Below are positions 58,543-64,000 of a stretch of 64,000 nt of DNA, in pieces; within the stretch, counting starts at the first letter, position 1; the number at the start of each line of letters is the position of its first letter. Made by a program: the position numbers and the translations under genes. The stretch spans positions 1 through 64,000 of the IMG/VR virus record IMGVR_UViG_3300025137_000027. One strand, written 5' to 3'. The DNA is from a virus. The notes beneath the pieces were generated by a model, which was given only the letters and a program-made list of their open reading frames with translations, had not been told where the DNA came from and made no database searches.

Positions 58543-60739
58543 GACCCAGATCCCAAAACAAAAAATTGCTAGATCTCGCAAGTCCAAAGACTGGGCGCAG
58601 GACTGCATCCGTGCTTTTATCAATCGTTCGTCATTTAGCACGAGCACTAAGCACACGCTACAAACATACTATGAGGCCTATAATGGGAATCTTAGAGAGG
58701 CGGATTACAACTATGTAACGAACCCTTATAATAGCGAAGCATGGGCTAAGAAGAACTTCCCAGCTCGATTGCGTAACTACAATATTATCAAGCCTATCAT
58801 AGACTTGCTCTTAGGAGAAAAAGCCAAGCGCCCGTTAGCTTACCAAGTTGTTGTACGCAATAGCGATATCGAATCGCGGTTTGACAAGTTTCGGAAGACG
58901 CAGTTCCGTCAGTACCTAGACCAAGTCTTTGTTAACGAGGCAAACAAACAAGGCATTGCAACTGGACAAGAGTCTGCCGAACTGCCTGCTGCTGAGGAGT
59001 ACATGGACCAAGTCTTTTCTAACTATAGGGATTCCCGTGCTATTATGGGGCAGGAGGTGTTGAATTACCTATTCGATTGGCTCGGCATGGAGGATCAGAT
59101 TCAAAAAATGTTCTTTGACTGGTTAGTTGCGGGGGAGTGCTATTCGTACAAAGACGTTTGCATGAACGACGTGAGCTACGATGTGGTGTCTCCTTTAGAT
59201 ATTGACTTTGAGAAGGGGCCGGACGTAGAGTATATTGAAGACGCGGATTGGGTAGTACGACGCCAGGTCATGAGCGTTAACCAAGTAGTGGACCGTTTCT
59301 ACGATGTTTTGACCCCAAAACAAATTGATCGGCTTGAAGCTCCTCATGGTAAATACCGTGATTCTGCAGGCGGGGCACAAAGCATGTTTAATACCAAGTC
59401 GGATGAAGACGACTCGGATCGTATGATAGAGGTAATGCATGTCTGTTGGAAGTCTTTCTCACGTGTAGGCATTTTGAGCTACATAGATGAGTTAGGACAG
59501 CCGCAGGAAGAAGTAGTAGACGAAACTTACTCGGTGGAAGAGAATGAGGAGATTAAATACTACTGGGTAAATGAAGTTTGGGAAGGGTATCAAATTGATA
59601 AAGACCTTTTTGTATCTCACCAACCTCATCCTGTACAGCGAAATGAGATGAATAATCTTTCTGTATGCAAGCTGCCATATAACGGCAGGGTATACAGCAA
59701 TCGGCACAGCGATAACATAAGCGTTGTCAGCATGGGGCTGCCGTACCAAGTTCTTTACAATGTATTTCATTACCGCCTAGAGCTGTCTATTGCTAAGAAC
59801 AAAGACAAGATTATGCTTATGGAGATGAATACCATCCCTAAACGCCATGGTTGGGACGAAGAGAAGTTTATGTATTACGCGGATGCTATGGGCTACGCGT
59901 TTATTGACTCTACTGCAGAGGGCAAGAACAACGAACGTGTTACTTTTAATCAGTACCAAGTACTGGACATGTCTTTAGGTCAGTATATCGCGGCTCAGTT
60001 CCAACTACTGCAAGCTATTAAAGCTGAGTGGGAAGAAAACATTGGGGTCTCACGGCAACGCAAAGGGCAAGTAAAGACCTCTGATGGCGTAGGCACGACC
60101 GAACGCGCAGTATTTCAGTCTTCCGTTATCTCAGAAGAGATATTCAGACGATTCGAGTCTTTCTTAGAGCGCGAGTATGCAGGTTTAATTGACACAAGCA
60201 AGATTGCATGGCGAGAAGGCAAAAAGATGTCTTACGTAACCAGCGATTTGCGTACAGCCCTAGTGAGCGTAGACCCTCAAGAGTACCAAGAAGCTGAATA
60301 CGGAGTATTTGTCAAGAATAACAGCCGCGAGCAGGACAAGTTAAACCAGATTAAGTCTTTGGCTTTAGCCTTTGCTCAGAACGGGCAGCAGCCTTCTACT
60401 ATTGCGGAGATTATAGACAGCAACAACTTCAGTCAAATTAAAACTTTGATGGCAGAGGTTGATGAAAAGCAAAAAGAAATGCAAGAACAGGCTAGTCAAA
60501 TGCAGCAGCAACAACTTCAAGCTCAAGCAGAGGCACAGGCTCAGGAAAAGCAAGGAGACCAGATGTTTGAAGCGGATCAAAACGACAAAGACCGCATGGT
60601 TCAACTAGAGCTTAAGAAAATGGAAGTTGCCTCTAAGTTGACTACAGATGCAGACGGTAATGGGCGTAAAGACGAGATTGACAAGGCTCGGTTAGACGTC
60701 GAAAAAGAAAAAGTGGCGCTCCAACGTCAAAAAGGTTGA
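58541..60739 (+). CDS. Portal protein (732 aa)
   Basis: The N-terminal section (YYEAYNGNLREADYNYVTNPYN, then RNYNIIKPIIDLLLGEKAKRP) is the clip/wing entry typical of podoviral portals of the crAss-like group. The central part carries QLLQAIKAEWEENIGVSRQRKG and TTERAVFQSSVI (tunnel-helix area), and the last about 100 residues are Gln/Glu/Lys-rich coiled coil (barrel or tail). It forms the dodecameric DNA gate at one capsid vertex and docks TerL and connector proteins. It starts 11 bases after the terminase stop. Confidence 0.85.
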   Translation: MTQIPKQKIARSRKSKDWAQDCIRAFINRSSFSTSTKHTLQTYYEAYNGNLREADYNYVTNPYNSEAWAKKNFPARLRNYNIIKPIIDLLLGEKAKRPLAYQVVVRNSDIESRFDKFRKTQFRQYLDQVFVNEANKQGIATGQESAELPAAEEYMDQVFSNYRDSRAIMGQEVLNYLFDWLGMEDQIQKMFFDWLVAGECYSYKDVCMNDVSYDVVSPLDIDFEKGPDVEYIEDADWVVRRQVMSVNQVVDRFYDVLTPKQIDRLEAPHGKYRDSAGGAQSMFNTKSDEDDSDRMIEVMHVCWKSFSRVGILSYIDELGQPQEEVVDETYSVEENEEIKYYWVNEVWEGYQIDKDLFVSHQPHPVQRNEMNNLSVCKLPYNGRVYSNRHSDNISVVSMGLPYQVLYNVFHYRLELSIAKNKDKIMLMEMNTIPKRHGWDEEKFMYYADAMGYAFIDSTAEGKNNERVTFNQYQVLDMSLGQYIAAQFQLLQAIKAEWEENIGVSRQRKGQVKTSDGVGTTERAVFQSSVISEEIFRRFESFLEREYAGLIDTSKIAWREGKKMSYVTSDLRTALVSVDPQEYQEAEYGVFVKNNSREQDKLNQIKSLALAFAQNGQQPSTIAEIIDSNNFSQIKTLMAEVDEKQKEMQEQASQMQQQQLQAQAEAQAQEKQGDQMFEADQNDKDRMVQLELKKMEVASKLTTDADGNGRKDEIDKARLDVEKEKVALQRQKG

Positions 60740-60796
60740 TATTAATAAAAAGAATAGACGGCAAATATAATCCGTCATATAATTCGGTATATAAAA

Positions 60797-60804
60797 TACT
60801 TTTG
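60797..60804 (+). promoter_or_regulatory. Bacteroidota -7 promoter box TACTTTTG
   Basis: TACTTTTG fits TAnnTTTG and ends five bases before the ATG at 60810, giving another near-leaderless gene. Just upstream, GACGG (60757-60761) and CCGTC (60772-60776) form an inverted repeat that could be an operator. The 70-base gap 60740-60809 contains no gene. Confidence 0.5.
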
Positions 60805-60809
60805 TAGGA

Positions 60810-61898
60810 ATGAGTGAAGAAAAATCATTGGATTTAAGCCAAGTTAGCGTAGCCAACTTGCTTAACAATACGGGACAAACGGCAATTCCAACGCCCGAGC
60901 CAGAAGCAGTAGAAGAGCCAGAAGCAGTTGCTGAGACCCCCGAGGTTTCGGAAGAAGTGGAAGAGCAAGTAGAACAAGAAGAAGAAACGTCGGAAGACTC
61001 TGACGATTCTCCTGAAGTTCTTGCAGATACTGATACTGAAGCACCTGTAGAAGAAGATGTAAGTGTCATCGATGTTTTAAAGTCCAAAATGGGCTACGAA
61101 ATTGAAGGAGACTTTGCAGAAGACTACGACGGCGTTGCAAAGTTTGCAGATGCTGTAGCTCAAGAGATTGCTAAAGAGCAGCTTGACACGGTATTCTCGC
61201 AATTTCCTGACGTAGAAGAGTACTTGCAGTTTCGTTACAACGGTGGCGATCCTAAACAATACTTTCAGGCAACCTCTCCTGTAGTAGACTATAGTGCTGT
61301 AGAGATAAGCGATGAAAACGTCGGTATCCAACGAGCTGTAGTAGAAGAGTTTTTACAACGCTCTGGGTATACTAACGAAGAAGTTGCAGAAACAGTGCAG
61401 GACTACCTCGAGGCAGGCATTTTGCAGCGTCAGGCAACTAGAAGCTTAGGCAAGCTCCAACGGCTACAGGAGACTGAAGCTAAGGAAATTGTAGTAAAGC
61501 AAAAGCAGCAAGCGGAGCAGCGTCAAGAAGAAATGCAACAACAGTGGTCCTCTATTAAAGGCACCATTGATAAAGGCACAGTTAAAAACTTTGAAATCCC
61601 TACCTCTGATCGCAAGAAGTTTTATACTTGGATGAGCGAGGCGGTAGATAAACAAGGACGCACTCAGCGTCTAGTAGATAGAGAGCAAATGGACTTAGAA
61701 AGCCAAGTTGCTATGGAGTACTTGTTGTGGAAGAAGTTCGACCTCAACAAATTAGTAAGTAGTACTAAGAATACTAAAGCGGCACAGAACCTTAAGCAGA
61801 AACTGCAACAGAATAAACCCGCCTCACAGCGGATGAAGGGAGGTAAATCTTCTTTCAAAGCACCGAAGAAATTACCTTCATTGAAAGATCTTTTGTAA
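60810..61898 (+). CDS. Scaffold-like capsid assembly protein (362 aa)
   Basis: Residues 25-85 are strongly acidic and Pro/Glu/Val-rich, followed by helices and a long charged coiled coil (about 205-250, rich in Glu/Gln/Lys with KQKQQAEQRQEEMQQQW). The C-terminus is basic (KGGKSSFKAPKKLPSLKDLL), as expected of scaffold proteins that bind capsid protein via a basic helix-turn-helix. It sits between portal and major capsid genes, the usual scaffold position. It might include a protease function, but no Ser-His or Asp-His site is evident. Confidence 0.65.
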   Translation: MSEEKSLDLSQVSVANLLNNTGQTAIPTPEPEAVEEPEAVAETPEVSEEVEEQVEQEEETSEDSDDSPEVLADTDTEAPVEEDVSVIDVLKSKMGYEIEGDFAEDYDGVAKFADAVAQEIAKEQLDTVFSQFPDVEEYLQFRYNGGDPKQYFQATSPVVDYSAVEISDENVGIQRAVVEEFLQRSGYTNEEVAETVQDYLEAGILQRQATRSLGKLQRLQETEAKEIVVKQKQQAEQRQEEMQQQWSSIKGTIDKGTVKNFEIPTSDRKKFYTWMSEAVDKQGRTQRLVDREQMDLESQVAMEYLLWKKFDLNKLVSSTKNTKAAQNLKQKLQQNKPASQRMKGGKSSFKAPKKLPSLKDLL

Positions 61899-61907
61899 CC
61901 CTTAATA
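61897..61907 (+). promoter_or_regulatory. AACCCTTAATA leader element before the capsid gene
   Basis: AACCCTTAATA begins on the last bases of the scaffold stop codon and lies 13-23 bases before the capsid ATG. The same string appears on the minus strand before the gene at 51300 (51310-51322). In both cases it could serve as a late promoter or translation-initiation leader. Confidence 0.4.
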
Positions 61908-61920
61908 ATTAGTTTAAATC

Positions 61921-63348
61921 ATGTCTGCTGACAACATTAAAAAGCTTCGTTTATACGAAGACACGTTCAACAGTTCCTCGATGACTGATGAGAATAGCCT
62001 CGCAGCTGCTCTCATGACTCAACCCGACGTTCTGTCCCCTGTAATTACCCATCTTTCCGGCCAGGAAGACAAGCGATTCCCGCTTTCTTACTTGACTGAA
62101 GGCATGGGTGCAACTAAGTACATCAACGATATTGAGTACGATTACCCAGTGATGGGCCGTATGAATAAAGCCGTAGAGTGTACTGCCCAATCTGGTACTG
62201 GTATAAACCATACTCGTATTAAATTAACTTTTGCTGAGCGATGGTTCGTTCGTCAATACATTCTTGAGGCTCCAGATGGAACGCAAGTACGTGTAATGGA
62301 CGACCCCACTCCTGTAGCAGCAGGTTATGAGTATAGCGTTCAGCTCGTATCATCTGATGGTGCCGCCGTAACTAGTACTGCTTTTGCAAACAAGATGTTT
62401 GTTCAATTGTACGCTCCGGCTGCAATGAGCGGATCTCGTGGAAACGAAAGCCACTGGGTTGCCCCATCTAAAATGCGTAATCAAATCAGCTTGATTCGTA
62501 AGTCTTATGCGTACGAAGGCAACATGCCTGACCGCGTTGTAAACTTTGAATTCAATGTTGGTGGACGCTCTACTAACCTATGGTATGACTTTGAGGAGTA
62601 CCAGCACATGTTGCGTTGGAAAGAAGAGACTGAATATGCATTGTGGTACAGCCAGTACAACCGTGACGCTGCAGGACTTATCCATATGAAGGATGACAAT
62701 GGCAAGCCGATTTCTCTTGGTTCTGGTGTCTTTGAGCAGATTCCTAACGTGGATACCTACTCTGAGTTGACTACTGCTAAGATTAAGTCTGTTGTACGGG
62801 ATGCTTTGTATGGGGCAACTGACGCACAACAGATGAACATCGTATTGTTCACTGGTATTGGGGGAATGGAAGAGTTTGACAACGCTATGAAGTCTGAGAT
62901 TAGTGCCGGTTCTTATATCAAGAATACTGATCCTGCAAGCTTTATTGGCGGAAGCGGTAACAACCTTAAGCTAGGCGGTTACTTCACTTCTTACCAGCAC
63001 ATCGATGGGCACATCATCACTGTTCGCCACTTGCCTCTGTTTGACCACGGAGCACGTGCTTTGAATAGCGATCGTCACCCAGTGACTGGTCTTCCTTTGG
63101 AATCTTACCGCATGTGTTTCCTCGATATGAGCACATATGATGGTGAGCCAAACGTTCAGTACATTTCTCGTAAGGGACGTGAGCTAATGCGTTGGGCCGT
63201 TGCAGGTGCTTCTGTACCTCCTGGGTTCGGCGGAAACGCTCTCCGTGCTACTGACGTTGACGGTTCTTCTGTACACTTCATGAAGGAGTGTGGAATTGCA
63301 ATCCGTCGTGCTACAAATTGCTTACTCTTGGATTGCACCAAGTCGTAA
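61921..63348 (+). CDS. Major capsid protein, HK97-fold type (475 aa)
   Basis: Position after portal and scaffold-like genes and sequence elements such as GMGATKYINDIEYDYPVMGR, then FAERWFVRQYILEAPDGTQVRV and WYDFEEYQHMLRWKEETEYALWYSQYN match the crAss-like capsid protein. N-terminal about 45 residues (acidic, Ser/Asn-rich) may be an N-arm. Later DVRG-like loops (GGSGNNLKLGGYFTSYQHIDGHIITV, FLDMSTYDGEPNVQYISRKGREL) are typical. It is followed by a strong terminator. No Ig-type decoration domain is evident. Confidence 0.82.
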   Translation: MSADNIKKLRLYEDTFNSSSMTDENSLAAALMTQPDVLSPVITHLSGQEDKRFPLSYLTEGMGATKYINDIEYDYPVMGRMNKAVECTAQSGTGINHTRIKLTFAERWFVRQYILEAPDGTQVRVMDDPTPVAAGYEYSVQLVSSDGAAVTSTAFANKMFVQLYAPAAMSGSRGNESHWVAPSKMRNQISLIRKSYAYEGNMPDRVVNFEFNVGGRSTNLWYDFEEYQHMLRWKEETEYALWYSQYNRDAAGLIHMKDDNGKPISLGSGVFEQIPNVDTYSELTTAKIKSVVRDALYGATDAQQMNIVLFTGIGGMEEFDNAMKSEISAGSYIKNTDPASFIGGSGNNLKLGGYFTSYQHIDGHIITVRHLPLFDHGARALNSDRHPVTGLPLESYRMCFLDMSTYDGEPNVQYISRKGRELMRWAVAGASVPPGFGGNALRATDVDGSSVHFMKECGIAIRRATNCLLLDCTKS

Positions 63349-63368
63349 CTGGTATTTTGGTTAGGATT

Positions 63369-63401
63369 GGGGGAGGTAGTGTGCCTCCCCCTTTTCTTTT
63401 T
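63369..63401 (+). terminator. Strong Rho-independent terminator after the capsid gene
   Basis: GGGGGAGG (63369-63376) pairs perfectly with CCTCCCCC (63384-63391) around TAGTGTG, followed by TTTTCTTTTT. It lies 20 bases after the capsid stop and should cap a highly abundant capsid mRNA. Confidence 0.92.
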
Positions 63402-63430
63402 ATTAGAAACTCATTAGAAAAACAATAGAT

Positions 63431-64000
63431 ATGTCTTCACACCTCATCACCATTAACCGTCGACCTAACTCGACAAACCTCCCAAATGAAATTTATACAG
63501 AGTCCAAGCGTAAGATTGGATCAGTATTTACTAGCGGAGGAGATATTATTAGAGGCCTGACTTTTGCAGAGCAGAAGCAGTACCTCCCTGAAATTATAGG
63601 ACTTAGCCCCTCTGATCCCGAATTCAGTCGTAAATGCCGAGAATACTATTTGAACATGACTGTGTCTGTTCCTATGGCTGGGCTAGATCTTGAAGTTGGT
63701 TTAGACGAAGAAGGGCATCCTTTGAATGTACTTGATTACATTAAGTACAAGTTTGCTCTTGCACACCCCTTTGTTGTAACAGACGAGGAGCAGTTGACTG
63801 GCAGCAAGCGTATCCAGTATTTTATTAGCGATAACCGCAAGGAGCTTAAAGAAGCTAGTGCAAGTTTGGTTATTAGGAAAGATGCGTACAAGGAGTTTAT
63901 TAAGCTGTGCGATAATGAAGACCGTATGAATATGGTTCTTCACGTGTATTCTTATGATCCTGGGTCAATGACTAAGGATGAAAAAGAACTTCAATTAGAA
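63431..64000 (+). CDS. Post-capsid structural protein, truncated by window end
   Basis: ATG 63431 opens a frame that runs off the right edge with 190 codons visible. It begins MSSHLITINRRPNSTNLPNE and contains DPEFSRKCREYYLNMTVSVPMAGLDLEVGLDEEG and a helical stretch ITLCDNEDR-like near residue 158. This 'F-x-x-x-x-x-x-YY-x-x-M-x-V-x-V-P-x-x-GL-x-LE' pattern recalls the gene that follows the capsid protein in crAss-like phages, an auxiliary capsid or head protein. The right end is missing. Confidence 0.6.
   Translation, partial: MSSHLITINRRPNSTNLPNEIYTESKRKIGSVFTSGGDIIRGLTFAEQKQYLPEIIGLSPSDPEFSRKCREYYLNMTVSVPMAGLDLEVGLDEEGHPLNVLDYIKYKFALAHPFVVTDEEQLTGSKRIQYFISDNRKELKEASASLVIRKDAYKEFIKLCDNEDRMNMVLHVYSYDPGSMTKDEKELQLE

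Noticed and set aside
1-64000. CRISPR arrays, insertion sequences, integrase or attachment sites
   Set aside because: None seen: no regularly spaced repeats, no transposase or integrase motifs. The phage appears to lack a lysogeny module in this window.

Overview
The window is part of a double-stranded DNA phage genome, most likely a crAss-like (Crassvirales-related) podovirus infecting a marine Bacteroidota (Flavobacteriia-like) host. Support: (i) one block holds terminase, portal, scaffold-like protein, an HK97-type major capsid candidate, ring-type connector proteins and a tail-stabilisation/muzzle-type protein; (ii) a 4,910-residue protein carries the D-x-D-x-D signature and surrounding sequence of the crAss-like virion RNA polymerase; (iii) the replication set (family A polymerase, DnaB-like helicase, primase, SF2 helicase, Sak4-like ATPase, uracil-DNA glycosylase, PD-(D/E)XK nuclease) sits on the opposite strand; (iv) two proteins end in type IX secretion (T9SS) sorting domains, a system confined to Bacteroidota; (v) Shine-Dalgarno sequences are essentially absent and two TAnnTTTG (-7) promoter boxes lie just before genes. 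Both ends cut through genes, so this is not a complete genome.

Layout. 1-3077 (+): tail of an unknown gene, a DUF5675 protein, a newly read 51-residue gene, a 3-TM holin, and connector/ring proteins. 3074-7573: muzzle/tail-stabilisation-type protein. 7633-12398: accessory late cluster with small lysine-rich proteins, a secreted T9SS type A protein, an outer-membrane beta-barrel, a membrane/coiled-coil protein and a cysteine-free thioredoxin-like protein. 12395-33586: putative internal virion proteins, one with a GH19 lysozyme/chitinase domain, ending in the giant RNA polymerase/metallopeptidase polyprotein. 33590-34858: secreted T9SS type B protein, overlapping tail to tail with the leftward block.

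34838-51300 (-): replication, recombination and nucleotide-metabolism block, mostly overlapping genes in one operon. It includes a GroES-like co-chaperonin and an amidoligase followed by a glutamine-amidotransferase/gamma-glutamylcyclotransferase fusion, an apparent peptide or metabolite modification cassette. 51349-51806 (+): a small basic protein with a possible -1 frameshift extension. 52057-54344 (-): small genes including two lipoproteins, separated by hairpins and repeated leader motifs. 54492-64000 (+): small regulatory/anti-defence genes (one resembling the Acb2/Tad1 cyclic-nucleotide sponges), winged-helix and IHF-like proteins, terminase, portal, scaffold-like protein, major capsid protein, a strong terminator, and a truncated post-capsid gene.

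Inferred programme: the virion RNA polymerase enters with the DNA and transcribes early genes; the leftward block replicates DNA; rightward genes build and pack the particle; and exported proteins (T9SS cargo, beta-barrel, lipoproteins) remodel the host envelope. The last point is inference from sorting signals.
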